DNA from: Prosthecomicrobium pneumaticum | GTDB taxonomy: Bacteria > Pseudomonadota > Alphaproteobacteria > Rhizobiales > Kaistiaceae | NCBI RefSeq assembly: GCF_014199915.1 | Contig: NZ_JACHOO010000005.1 | Span: 1 to 64,000, forward strand | Direction: 5' to 3' | Length of the DNA: 64,000 nt | Part shown: piece after piece, positions 25,842-34,131 of the stretch | How positions within the stretch are numbered: position 1 is the first letter of the stretch | Layout of the letters: every line of letters starts with the position of its first letter | Program-made: the position numbers and the translations under genes | The notes under the pieces: generated by a model | Told to the model about the DNA's origin: nothing | Database searches by the model: none | The model's input: only the letters and a program-made list of their open reading frames with translations

Positions 25842-26210
25842 ATGGACGAGATCAGATATGGCGAGATCCTGCCGCCCGAGCCCGAGGCGGCCCGCGAAGA
25901 GCGGGTGAAGCGGAAGTTCTGGAAGACGCTCGCCCGCGCGGCGAGCGCCATCCCGTTCGCGGAGGATGTCGTCGCCGCCTATTACTGCGCCTTCGACCCG
26001 CAGACGCCGACCCGGGTGCGCGCCACCCTGATCGGCGCCCTCGCCTATTTCGTGCTGCCCTTCGACGTGGTGCCGGACTTTCTCGCCGTGGTCGGCTTCA
26101 CCGACGACGCCACCGTACTGATGGCGACGCTCGCCATGCTGCGCGGCCACATCAAGCCGGTGCACCAGGAAGCGGCCAGGGTGGCGCTCGCCCGTCTCCG
26201 CACGGAATGA
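25842..26210 (+). CDS. YkvA family (DUF1232) membrane protein
   Basis: 122 residues. The DUF1232 core is near residues 60-95: RVRATLIGALAYFVLPFDVVPDFLAVVGFTDDATVL, with the characteristic Y-F-x-x-P-x-D-x-x-P-D pattern and one or two membrane helices. The start MDEIRYGEIL has CGGAGGAG just upstream. Function of the family is unknown. Possibly the last gene of the thpR-pterin dehydratase run. Confidence 0.88.
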   Translation: MDEIRYGEILPPEPEAAREERVKRKFWKTLARAASAIPFAEDVVAAYYCAFDPQTPTRVRATLIGALAYFVLPFDVVPDFLAVVGFTDDATVLMATLAMLRGHIKPVHQEAARVALARLRTE

Positions 26211-26510
26211 CGCCGATCGCAACCGATTGCGCGGCTCCCGCCACGTAAAGTCACACTGTCGCCCCATTTCGCCGGCTCCCCTGCCGCGGGCATTTGCGGC
26301 GCCGCGCGCGGCGCCGCAGACGATTCGGGTCTGTCTCGGAGGCGAAGAAGCGGCGTTTCGGTCGTCCGCTCCGTTCGGTGTGATGACGGCCGGCCGATCA
26401 TGGTTTACGGAATCGTAACCGGACCGGTGCAGCCTTTCGCGACGTCTCGCATCGGGCCCGTTCGCGCCCCCCAAAAGGCTGTCGAAGGCGTTTCACGAGG
26501 GTAAGACGAC
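26211..26510. other. 300-bp intergenic region, no gene seen
   Basis: The only structure noticed is an imperfect inverted repeat GGTTTACG-GAAT-CGTAACC near 26402-26420, about 90 bp upstream of the IalB-like gene. It may be part of that gene's promoter region; no clear -35/-10 pair is seen. Confidence 0.4.
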
Positions 26511-27017
26511 ATGAACGGACTGAGGATCGGTATCGGCGCGCTCGTTCTGGCAGCCTCCGCAGGGTTCGCCTTCGCCCAGGCGCCGAACCGGATCGGGAGT
26601 TTCCGCGACTGGAGCGCCTATGCGTTTTCCGACCAGCGCGGCAAGGTCTGCTATGCCGCCTCGCAGCCGAAGACCCAGCTGCCGGCCGGCGCCAACCGCG
26701 ATCCGGCCTATTTCATGGTCACCAACCGGCCCGGCGAAAACGTTCGCAACGAGGTGTCGATCATCATCGGCTACCCCTTCCGCGAGGGCTCGAAGGTGAC
26801 GGCGGATGTCGACGGCCGCACCTTCTCGATGTTCACCAAGGATGACGGCGCCTGGGTCGAGAACGCCGCCGAGGAGACCGCCCTGATCGCCGCCATGCGC
26901 GGCGGCCGCAGCCTGACGATCAAGGGCACGTCGCGCCGCGGCACGGAGACGACCGACAGCTATTCGCTCGCCGGCGTCAGCGCCGCACTCGACGCGATCG
27001 GCAAGGAATGCCCCTGA
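26511..27017 (+). CDS. Invasion-associated locus B (IalB) family secreted protein
   Basis: 168 residues with a signal peptide (MNGLRIGIGALVLAASAGFA, cut after FAFA-QAP). The mature domain reads IGSFRDWSAYAFSDQRGKVC YAAS, then RNEVSIIIGYPFREGSKVTA and the C-terminal SLAGVSAALDAIGKECP. Two cysteines (VCY and ECP) may form the family disulphide. Named after a Bartonella invasion factor, these are general periplasmic proteins in Hyphomicrobiales with no defined biochemical role. Confidence 0.9.
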   Translation: MNGLRIGIGALVLAASAGFAFAQAPNRIGSFRDWSAYAFSDQRGKVCYAASQPKTQLPAGANRDPAYFMVTNRPGENVRNEVSIIIGYPFREGSKVTADVDGRTFSMFTKDDGAWVENAAEETALIAAMRGGRSLTIKGTSRRGTETTDSYSLAGVSAALDAIGKECP

Positions 27018-27146
27018 TCGGCTGAGCGCCCGGCGCCGGCCTCCGAGGCCGCCCGACAGAAATCGGTCGACGCGCCGGTCCGGAATGCCCATGCTCGGGG
27101 CAAGGACCGGCGATGCGGTGGACCGGTCCGCCCGGGAGGTCCTGCC

Positions 27147-27497
27147 ATGGCCTTGTTCGAGCGGTTCCGATCGCGGGAGCGCGACGCACAGACCGACAGC
27201 GAGCGCGCGGCGGCGCTGCGCGCCACCATCGAGACGGCGATCCAGTCCGCGCGGCGTGAGTTCGAAGGCCTGACGCGGCGGGTCGAAGAGGCGCGCCGCC
27301 GCGCCGCCTTCATCGAGACCGATTATCGTGACGAGACCGGCGGGCTGGAGCCATCCGACGAGCGGCTGCTCGACGAGATGGAGGCGTCGCTGATGACGGG
27401 AGAGCGCCGCCTCGTCGCCCTCGAGCGGCAGATCGACGGGCTCGAGGGGCTGCTCGGCGCCGTCGATCGGGTTTTCGCCGGCGGCGACATCGACTGA
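27147..27497 (+). CDS. Conserved hypothetical coiled-coil protein
   Basis: 116 residues, almost wholly alpha-helical and highly charged. Heptad-like stretches occur at about 20-55 (RAAALRATIETAIQSARREF) and 75-105 (LMTGERRLVALERQIDGLEG). There is no signal peptide, no membrane helix and no cysteine. GGGAGG lies 9 nt upstream of the ATG. I do not recognise a family. Confidence 0.7.
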   Translation: MALFERFRSRERDAQTDSERAAALRATIETAIQSARREFEGLTRRVEEARRRAAFIETDYRDETGGLEPSDERLLDEMEASLMTGERRLVALERQIDGLEGLLGAVDRVFAGGDID

Positions 27498-27554
27498 GGC
27501 GCCCCGCATCCGCAGCCGGTTCGGCGGGCAAGCCGTCTATCCTGCGCGGCTTGA

Positions 27555-27583
27555 TTGACTCCGCGCGCCGTTCCACGTAAGAG
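27555..27583 (+). promoter_or_regulatory. Putative sigma-70 promoter for ffh
   Basis: TTGACT (27555-27560), 17-bp spacer, TAAGAG (27578-27583). About 140 nt of leader would precede the ffh start. The nearest other open frame upstream ends at 27497. Confidence 0.45.
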
Positions 27584-27722
27584 CCCGCGGATTATCTCGC
27601 GAGAGGCCTGTCCTCGAGCCACCGACCGGGACGATGATCCCGGAGGTCACCGTCCGCCGGCGCGTCGCGCTCGCGGGCGCGATCGTCGTTTGGTTCGAGC
27701 CGGCACGCGAAGAGGAAGATCG

Positions 27723-29276
27723 ATGTTCGAAACCCTGTCGGAACGCCTCGGCGGCATCCTCGACAAGCTGACGCGGCGCGGTGCGCTCACCGAAGCCGAT
27801 GTCGGCGAGGCGATGCGCGAGGTGCGCCGGGCGCTGCTCGAGGCCGACGTCGCGCTCGACGTGGTGCGCTCCTTCACCGACCGGGTGCGCAGCCGCGCCG
27901 TCGGCGCCGACGTTGTGCGCTCGGTCACACCGGGCCAGATGGTCGTCAAGATCGTCCATGACGAGCTCGTCGAGATGCTGGGCGCCGAGGCGCAGCCGAT
28001 CGATCTCAACGCGCCGGCGCCGGTACCGATCATGATGGTCGGCCTGCAGGGCTCGGGCAAGACGACGACGACGGCGAAGATCGCGCGGCGGCTGAAGGAG
28101 CGGGACAAGAAGAAGGTCCTGATGGCCTCGCTCGACGTCCGCCGCCCGGCGGCGCAGGAACAGCTCCGTATTCTGGGCCAGCAGAACGGCGTCGACACCC
28201 TGCCGATCGTCGCCGGCGAGAGCCCGACCGAGATCGCGAAGCGCGCCCTTCAGGCGGCCCGGCTCGGCGGCTTCGACGTCGTCATCCTCGACACCGCCGG
28301 CCGCATCCATCTCGACGAGCCGCTGATGGTCGAGATGGCCGAGGTGAAGCGGATCGCCGCGCCGCACGAGATCCTGCTCGTCGCCGACGCGCTGACCGGC
28401 CAGGACGCGGTGACGCTCGCCCGCGCCTTCGACGAGCGGGTCGGCATCACCGGCATCGTGCTCACCCGCATGGACGGCGACGGCCGCGGCGGCGCCGCGC
28501 TGTCGATGCGCGCCGTCACCGGCAAGCCGATCAAGCTCGTCGGCACGGGCGAGAAGGCGGATGCGCTCGAGGACTTCCACCCCGGCCGGATCGCCAACCG
28601 CATCCTCGGCATGGGCGACATCGTCTCGCTCGTCGAGAAGGCGGCCGCCAATATCGACGCCGAGAAGGCGGCGAAGATGGCCGAGAAGATGCGCAAGGGC
28701 GCATTCGATCTCGACGATCTCGCCGACCAGCTGAAGCAGATGACGAAGCTCGGCGGCATGTCCGGCATGCTCTCGATGATGCCGGGCGTCGCCAAGATGA
28801 AGAAGCAGCTCGACGGGCTCGATCTCGACGACAGGCTGCTGAAGCGGCAGATCGCCATCATCTCCTCGATGACGCGCGACGAGCGGCGCAATCCGGACGT
28901 CTTGAAGGCGAGCCGCAAGAAGCGCATCGCCGCCGGCTCCGGCACGCGCGTCGAGGACGTCAACCGCCTGCTCAAGATGCACCGCCAGATGGCGGACATG
29001 ATGAAGGCGATGGGCAAGGGCAAGGGCGGCCTGTTCGGCGGCATGATGGGCAAGCTCGGCGCCGCGATGGGCGGCGGCATGGGCGGCCCCGGCGGCATGC
29101 CGAACGTCGATCCGGCCCAGCTCGAAAAGCTCGCCCGCCAGATGGGCGGCCCCGGCGGTCTGCCGGGCGGCATGCCCAAGGGTCTGACCGGCGGGCTTCC
29201 CGGCGGTCTCCCCGGCCTCGGACCGAAGCTTCCCGGGCCCGGCGGCCTGCCGGGCCTGCCCGGCAAGAAGAAATGA
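27723..29276 (+). CDS. ffh: Signal recognition particle protein Ffh
   Basis: 517 residues. The GTPase that, with 4.5S RNA, brings nascent membrane proteins to FtsY. The N-domain is 1-90. G-domain motifs are GLQGSGKTT (107-115), DVRRPAA near 138, DTAGR (190-194) and TRMDGDGRGG. The Met-rich M domain (about 330-440) includes GGMSGMLSMMPG and the RNA-binding SRKKRIAAGSG. The last 75 residues are an unusually long Gly/Met/Pro tail of GGLPGG-type repeats, so the protein is longer than the usual ~450-500. First gene of the ffh-rpsP-rimM-trmD group. Confidence 0.98.
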   Translation: MFETLSERLGGILDKLTRRGALTEADVGEAMREVRRALLEADVALDVVRSFTDRVRSRAVGADVVRSVTPGQMVVKIVHDELVEMLGAEAQPIDLNAPAPVPIMMVGLQGSGKTTTTAKIARRLKERDKKKVLMASLDVRRPAAQEQLRILGQQNGVDTLPIVAGESPTEIAKRALQAARLGGFDVVILDTAGRIHLDEPLMVEMAEVKRIAAPHEILLVADALTGQDAVTLARAFDERVGITGIVLTRMDGDGRGGAALSMRAVTGKPIKLVGTGEKADALEDFHPGRIANRILGMGDIVSLVEKAAANIDAEKAAKMAEKMRKGAFDLDDLADQLKQMTKLGGMSGMLSMMPGVAKMKKQLDGLDLDDRLLKRQIAIISSMTRDERRNPDVLKASRKKRIAAGSGTRVEDVNRLLKMHRQMADMMKAMGKGKGGLFGGMMGKLGAAMGGGMGGPGGMPNVDPAQLEKLARQMGGPGGLPGGMPKGLTGGLPGGLPGLGPKLPGPGGLPGLPGKKK

Positions 29277-29321
29277 CGGCCTCCCGGCCGCACCAGTCAG
29301 TGCTCTGAAAGGAAAGAAGAA

Positions 29322-29675
29322 ATGTCCCTCAAGATCCGTCTCGCCCGGCTCGGCGCCAAGAAGCGGCCGTTCTACCGCATCGTGATCGCCGACGCCCGCT
29401 CCCCGCGCGACGGCCGCTTCATCGAGAAGATCGGCAGCTTCGACCCGATGCTCGCCAAGGACGCGCCGAACCGCGTCGTGCTCGACCAGGAGCGCGCCAG
29501 GCACTGGCTGTCCGTCGGCGCCCAGGCGACCGACCGCGTCGCCCGCTTCCTCGCCGATGCCGGCCTCGTCGAACGCGCCGCCAAGAACAACCCGCAGAAG
29601 GCCGAGCCCGGCAAGAAGGCGCAGGAACGCGCCGCCGAGCGCGCCAAGAAGGCCGCTGCCGCCGCCGAGGCGTGA
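29322..29675 (+). CDS. rpsP: 30S ribosomal protein S16
   Basis: 117 residues. The start [20 protein letters not shown] and [19 protein letters not shown] are diagnostic. The S16 core ends near residue 80 and is followed by a Lys/Ala-rich extension ([20 protein letters not shown]) of the kind usual in alphaproteobacteria. AAAGGAAAGAAGAA precedes the ATG. Confidence 0.98.
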   Translation: MSLKIRLARLGAKKRPFYRIVIADARSPRDGRFIEKIGSFDPMLAKDAPNRVVLDQERARHWLSVGAQATDRVARFLADAGLVERAAKNNPQKAEPGKKAQERAAERAKKAAAAAEA

Positions 29676-29695
29676 GCGGACATCCGGGCCGCATC

Positions 29696-30262
29696 ATGGG
29701 CGAGCGGATTCTCGTCGGCCGGATCGGCGCCGCGCACGGGGTGCGCGGCGAGGTGAAGGTCAAGCCCTTCACCGAGGATCCGGCGACGCTCGCCCGGCTC
29801 GGCCCGCTCGAGACGGGCGATGGCCGCAAGCTCGCCATCGCCGGGATCCGGCCGCAGGGCGACGGCTTCGTCGCCCGCATCACCGGCGTCGCGGACCGCA
29901 ATGCGGCCGAGGCGCTGCGCAATCTCGATCTCTTCGTCGACCGCGCGGCCCTGCCGGCGATCGAGGCGGAGGACGAGTTCTATTACGCCGACCTCGTCGG
30001 GCTCGCCGCGGTGACGGTGGACGGCACCGCCCTCGGCCGGGTGGTGGCGATCCAGGATTTCGGCGCAGGCGATCTCGTCGAGATCGAGCCGCCGGGCGGC
30101 GGCACGACGCGCTTCCTCCCCTTCACCCGGGCGATCGTGCCCGTCGTCGACATCGCCGGCGGCCGGATCGTCGTCGCACCGCCCGAGGAGAGCGAGGCGC
30201 GGCCGGAGGACGAAGACGAGGGCGAGGACCCCGGAGCGACGGACGAAGGCCCCGCGCCGTGA
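29696..30262 (+). CDS. rimM: Ribosome maturation factor RimM
   Basis: 188 residues. The N-terminal domain starts [20 protein letters not shown] and the PRC-barrel domain contains [12 protein letters not shown] and [15 protein letters not shown], ending [11 protein letters not shown]. RimM helps assemble the 30S head and binds S19. The last ~25 residues are strongly acidic ([16 protein letters not shown]). The ATG fits the family start; a GTG overlapping the rpsP stop at 29672 is an alternative. Confidence 0.96.
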   Translation: MGERILVGRIGAAHGVRGEVKVKPFTEDPATLARLGPLETGDGRKLAIAGIRPQGDGFVARITGVADRNAAEALRNLDLFVDRAALPAIEAEDEFYYADLVGLAAVTVDGTALGRVVAIQDFGAGDLVEIEPPGGGTTRFLPFTRAIVPVVDIAGGRIVVAPPEESEARPEDEDEGEDPGATDEGPAP

Positions 30263-30948
30263 CGGCACCCTTCCGCGCCACCGTGCTCACCCTCTATCCG
30301 GAGATGTTTCCCGGCCCGCTCGGCCTCAGCCTCGCCGGCCGCGCGCTCGAGACCGGCGCCTGGTCGCTCGAGGCCCGCAACATCCGCGACCACGCCACGG
30401 ACCGGCACCGCACCGTCGACGACACGCCGGCCGGCGGCGGGCCGGGCATGGTGATGCGCGCCGACATCGTCGCCGCGGCGCTCGACGCCGCGACGCCGGA
30501 AGGCGACGCCCGGCCGCGCCTTCTGATGTCGCCGCGCGGCGCGCCGCTCACCCAGGCGCGCGTCCGCACCCTCGCCGCGGGGCCCGGCGCCGTCATCCTG
30601 TGCGGCCGCTTCGAGGGCGTCGACGAGCGCGTGATCGAGGCGCGCGGCCTCGAGGAGGTATCGATCGGCGACTATGTGCTGTCGGGCGGGGAGATCGCCG
30701 CGCTGGTGCTCCTCGATGCCGCGGTGCGGCTGCTGCCCGGCGTCATGGGCGGCGCGGAATCGGGAACCGAGGAGAGTTTCGAGAACGGTCTCCTCGAATA
30801 CCCGCACTATACGCGGCCGCGCGAATGGGAGGGGCGGGCGATCCCGCCCGTGCTCCTCTCCGGGGACCACGGCGCGATCGCCCGCTGGCGCCGCGCCGAA
30901 GCCGAGCGGATCACCCGCGCCCGCCGGCCGGACATGCTCGGCGGCTGA
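30259..30948 (+). CDS. trmD: tRNA (guanine-N1)-methyltransferase TrmD
   Basis: 229 residues. It makes m1G37 in tRNAs to prevent frameshifting. The SPOUT-fold knot motifs are visible: [44 protein letters not shown] and [14 protein letters not shown]. The GTG start overlaps the rimM stop (GTGA), so translation is coupled. rplS, which usually follows directly, is displaced about 32 kb downstream. Confidence 0.97.
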   Translation: MTAPFRATVLTLYPEMFPGPLGLSLAGRALETGAWSLEARNIRDHATDRHRTVDDTPAGGGPGMVMRADIVAAALDAATPEGDARPRLLMSPRGAPLTQARVRTLAAGPGAVILCGRFEGVDERVIEARGLEEVSIGDYVLSGGEIAALVLLDAAVRLLPGVMGGAESGTEESFENGLLEYPHYTRPREWEGRAIPPVLLSGDHGAIARWRRAEAERITRARRPDMLGG

Positions 30949-30951
30949 TCC

Positions 30952-31695
30952 CTACCCGAGCAGCCGTCCGCCTTCGACCGGGATCACCGTGCCGGTCGTG
31001 AAGGTGAGCGTCGCCGCCACCGCCACCACGGCATCGGCGATCTCCTGCGGCCGGGCGAGCCGGCCGAGCGGGGTCAGCGCCGCCTGCCGGTCGCGCCACG
31101 CCTGGTCGAGCCCCTTGACGAACTCGGTGTCGACGAGACCGGGCGCCACCGAGACGACGCGGATCGCCGGGGCGAGCGCGCGGGCGAGCGACTTGGTCAG
31201 ATTGTCCAGCGCCGCCTTCGAGGCGCAATAGGCGATGTTGCTGCCCATCGCGCTCTGCGCCGCGACCGACGAGATGTTGACGACGAGACCGTCGCCGGTC
31301 GCCGCGAGGAGCGGCCGGAAGGCCCGTGTCGCGGCGATCGGCCCGCGCACATTGACCGCGAGGATGGTGTCGATGAGGGCATCGTCGAGCGCGTCGAGAT
31401 CGCCGTGCGGCACGAAGCGGGTGGTGCCGGCGCAGTTGACGAGGATGTCGAGCCGGCCGAACTCCGCCTCCACCGTCGCGGCGAGCGCGGCGAGCGCGGC
31501 ACTGTCGGTGACCGGCGCGGCGACCGCGCGGTGGCCGGCGCCCGGCAGATCGGCGACGAGCGCCTCGGCGGCGGCGGCCGAGCTGTTGTAGCCGGCGAGC
31601 ACGACGGCGCCCGCGGCGGCGAGGGTCCGCACCGTCGCCGCGCCGATGCCGCCCGCGCCGCCGGTGACGAGCGCGACCTTGCCGTCGAGCCTCAT
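30952..31695 (-). CDS. SDR family oxidoreductase
   Basis: 247 residues, classical SDR. The cofactor motif is TGGAGGIG (11-18), followed by LVNCAGTT near 88, catalytic Ser in NISSVAAQ and YCASKAALDN with Tyr and Lys intact. The end GTVIPVEGGRLLG is typical. Last gene of the ten-gene minus-strand operon, with its ATG overlapping the dehydrogenase stop (ATGA). Probably a sugar or polyol dehydrogenase of the same pathway. Its 3' end lies 3 bp from the convergent trmD stop. Confidence 0.9.
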   Translation of the reverse strand: MRLDGKVALVTGGAGGIGAATVRTLAAAGAVVLAGYNSSAAAAEALVADLPGAGHRAVAAPVTDSAALAALAATVEAEFGRLDILVNCAGTTRFVPHGDLDALDDALIDTILAVNVRGPIAATRAFRPLLAATGDGLVVNISSVAAQSAMGSNIAYCASKAALDNLTKSLARALAPAIRVVSVAPGLVDTEFVKGLDQAWRDRQAALTPLGRLARPQEIADAVVAVAATLTFTTGTVIPVEGGRLLG

Positions 31696-32642
31696 GGGCC
31701 GGCCTCCTTCGCCGTCTGCCGCTTGTGCGCGACGAGGCGCATCAGGCGCGCGTCGCGCCAGGCGCGCCGGGCGGCGAGATCCGCCTGCGGCAGCAGCGCC
31801 CGACGCTCCGTCTCGACGCGGGCGACGAGATCGTCCGACCAGGGCCGCGGCGCGGTACGGTCGAGCGCCACCGAATGATAGAGCGGCCCGAGCCGGCGGG
31901 CATAGTCGGCAACGCCGCCCGGCGCATTGAGATCGATCGTCTCGAACGGCCCCATGAACGACCAGCGCAGGCCGAGCCCGTGCGCCACTGTGGCGTCGAT
32001 ATCGGCGGCGCTCGCATAGCCGGACTCGTAGAGCGCCCAAGCCTCGTTGAGCAGCGCGCCCTGCAGCCGGTTGAGGATGAAGCCCTCGATCTCGCGGTTG
32101 ACGACGATCGCCACCTGGCCGGCCGCCTCCATCTCGGCACGCAGCACCGGCACGATGGCGGGATCGGTCCACGGTGCCGGCACCAGTTCGACGAGCGGCA
32201 CGAGATGCGGCGGGTTGACCGGATGGGCGATCAGGAAGCGCGCGCGGTTGCGGCAGCCCTCGGTGAAGGCGGAGGCCGGAATGCCCGAGCTCGAACTGCC
32301 GACGACGGCATCGGGCCGCATCGAAGCGTCGATCTCGAGCGAAATCGCCGTCTTCACGTCGGTCCGCTCGAACACCGATTCCTGCACGTAATCGGCATCG
32401 CGCACCGCATCGGCGAGCGTGTCGGCGACCGTGATGCGGGCAAGGACCGGCGCGACCGCCTCGACGAGGCCGACCGCGCGCATCTCCTCGAGGCTCGCTT
32501 CGATCCGGTCGAGGACCGAGCCGCGGATCGCCGCATCGGCGTCATAGACCGACACCGACGCGCCCGAGCGGGCGAAGACGATCGCCCATCCGGAGCCGAC
32601 GAGGCCCGCCCCGACAATGGCAATTGAGCGGAAGGCGCCCAT
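31692..32642 (-). CDS. 3-hydroxyacyl-CoA dehydrogenase NAD-binding protein, lambda-crystallin/L-gulonate 3-dehydrogenase type
   Basis: 316 residues. The Rossmann motif IAIVGAGLVGSGWAIVFARS lies near the N-terminus, SSSSGIPASAF and IAHPVNPPHLVPLVELVP carry the catalytic His region, and a C-terminal helical domain contains NREIEGFILNRLQGALLNEA. Length and the missing C-terminal repeat fit the lambda-crystallin group, which oxidises the 3-hydroxyl of acids such as L-gulonate or carnitine. That fits a sugar-acid pathway better than fatty acid oxidation. The ATG overlaps the preceding stop (TGATG); a GTG lies directly upstream. Confidence 0.85.
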   Translation of the reverse strand: MGAFRSIAIVGAGLVGSGWAIVFARSGASVSVYDADAAIRGSVLDRIEASLEEMRAVGLVEAVAPVLARITVADTLADAVRDADYVQESVFERTDVKTAISLEIDASMRPDAVVGSSSSGIPASAFTEGCRNRARFLIAHPVNPPHLVPLVELVPAPWTDPAIVPVLRAEMEAAGQVAIVVNREIEGFILNRLQGALLNEAWALYESGYASAADIDATVAHGLGLRWSFMGPFETIDLNAPGGVADYARRLGPLYHSVALDRTAPRPWSDDLVARVETERRALLPQADLAARRAWRDARLMRLVAHKRQTAKEAGP

Positions 32643-33532
32643 CACGACACGCGCGAGGGTTCGCCGTCGGCGAGGCAGATCTCGGTGATCCTGAGGCCGT
32701 CGGCGGTGATGCGGGAGGGGAAGCGGTCGCGCAGCCGCTCCTCATGGATCGGAATGACGCGGCGGGCCTCATAGCCGACCTGCTTCATCATCTCCTCGGT
32801 GGCGAGCACCAGATTGGTCTGGCTGCCGACCGCGAGGCCGACCGGAACATAGATCGGATCGGCGACGTCGACCGCGCCGCCCGGCCCCTCGATGTTGTCG
32901 AAGACATAGACGAGGTCGCCGGCGAGCACCCAGCTGTCGGAGGACTGTGCCTGCCGGTCGTTGCGCACCGTCACCCACATCGAGCCATAGGTATGGCTGT
33001 CGAAGGCGGCGTGGAGGTCGATGCCCGGCAGCACCTCGGCGCGCGCGCCGTCCACCGTGACGAGCCGGCGCTGGCGGGCGAGATCGAGGCCGCGCACGAT
33101 GTCGCCCGGATCGACGGCCGTCATCATCCAGCGCATCCGGTCGGGCAGCGACATCGCCCAGGCCCATTTCGCGATCTCGCGTTCCTGGATGTAGAAGGTG
33201 GCGTTGGGGAAATCCTCGACATTGCCGAAATGGTCGAAATGGGCGTGCGTCACGAACACCGTGTCGACATCGGCCGGCTTCAGGCCGATCCCGCCCAGAA
33301 CGACCTCCGGCGAGCGCCAGTTCTCGACGCCGAACCGGTCGCCGAGCACCTTGCCGTAATCCTTGTCGTTATAGCCGACATCGACCATCGCGACGCGCCC
33401 GTTGCCCTTGATCAGCGCATAGCAATAGGGAAGCTTGACGTAGCCCTGATTGTGGGCGCCGTAGAGCACGCCGCTCTTGTGGTAATTGGTGACGAAGCTG
33501 TATTCGAGAACCCAGATCGAATAGTCGGCCAT
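32642..33532 (-). CDS. Metallo-beta-lactamase fold hydrolase (lactonase-like)
   Basis: 296 residues. The zinc motif THAHFDHFG is at His96, His98, Asp100, His101, and further metal ligands are likely in FDSHTYGSMW and VIPIHEERL. The N-terminal YALIKGNGRVAMVDVGYNDK is typical of N-acyl homoserine lactonase (AhlD/AttM)-related proteins. In this operon of sugar dehydrogenases a sugar-lactone hydrolase is at least as likely as quorum quenching. The start was chosen at MADYS, with GGGAG 8 nt upstream. Confidence 0.82.
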   Translation of the reverse strand: MADYSIWVLEYSFVTNYHKSGVLYGAHNQGYVKLPYCYALIKGNGRVAMVDVGYNDKDYGKVLGDRFGVENWRSPEVVLGGIGLKPADVDTVFVTHAHFDHFGNVEDFPNATFYIQEREIAKWAWAMSLPDRMRWMMTAVDPGDIVRGLDLARQRRLVTVDGARAEVLPGIDLHAAFDSHTYGSMWVTVRNDRQAQSSDSWVLAGDLVYVFDNIEGPGGAVDVADPIYVPVGLAVGSQTNLVLATEEMMKQVGYEARRVIPIHEERLRDRFPSRITADGLRITEICLADGEPSRVS

Positions 33533-33537
33533 TTCTC

Positions 33538-34131
33538 TCACTCCCTTCTCGTTGTTTCGCGCGCCCCGGCCGGCTGCACCATGCAGGCGCAGCAGGCCTG
33601 GCGGAGATCGACCATGGCGAGGCCGGCCTCCGCATCGCTCGCCGTCTTCAGCGCCCGGTAGGCGGCTGCGATCTCGTCGGCGGCGCGGTCGATCGCCGCC
33701 TCGCCCCCCGCCCGCTCGCCGAAGCGGCGGATGCTCGCGAGCCCCTCCCCGATCAGCCGCCAGGCGGCCTCGAGCCGCGCCCTGTGGGCGGCGAGCCCGC
33801 CCGGCGCGGCGAGGCCGGCGAGCCGCTCGCCGGCCGCCCTCCAGCGCTCCTCGGCGATCGGCAGGTCCGGCAGGTCGAGCACCTCGCGCCGGCCGCTCGC
33901 CCGCACGAGGATGAGGAGCCCGGCGAGCTGGCCGATCAGCCGGCGGCAGGCGTCGAACACCGGCTCGGCGGCGGCCGCATAGGCGGAGAGCCGTGCCTCC
34001 GCAGCCATCCGCTCGGCCGGGCCGAAGCCGTCCGCGGCGAAGCGCGGCGCGGCATCGAGCGCCGCGCAGTCGGCACGATGAAGCGTCACGGCGCGCTCGA
34101 AGAACGCCAGCCCGGCGCGCCGCTCAGTCAT
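33538..34131 (-). CDS. Uncharacterised alpha-helical protein in sugar operon
   Basis: 197 residues, Ala/Arg-rich and predicted mainly helical, without signal peptide. A hydrophobic stretch RLIGQLAGLLILVRA is near the middle. The C-terminus carries a cysteine cluster, RQACCACMVQPAG. I do not recognise a family. It overlaps the LacI stop by 8 nt and ends 5 bp before the lactonase-like start, so it belongs firmly to the operon. Overlapping coding on both sides makes it a real gene despite no known homologue. Confidence 0.65.
   Translation of the reverse strand: MTERRAGLAFFERAVTLHRADCAALDAAPRFAADGFGPAERMAAEARLSAYAAAAEPVFDACRRLIGQLAGLLILVRASGRREVLDLPDLPIAEERWRAAGERLAGLAAPGGLAAHRARLEAAWRLIGEGLASIRRFGERAGGEAAIDRAADEIAAAYRALKTASDAEAGLAMVDLRQACCACMVQPAGARETTRRE

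Noticed and set aside
28940-29276. Frameshift or contamination at the Gly/Pro/Met-rich end of ffh
   Set aside because: The tail is in frame, ends just before rpsP and keeps the Met-rich character of the M domain, so it is a natural extension.
31692-32642. Fatty acid beta-oxidation dehydrogenase
   Set aside because: Size and context match the lambda-crystallin/L-gulonate dehydrogenase group; no other beta-oxidation gene is present.
32642-33532. Quorum-quenching N-acyl homoserine lactonase
   Set aside because: The fold and HxHxDH motif fit, but the gene is inside a sugar catabolic operon with no quorum-sensing genes, so the general hydrolase call was kept.
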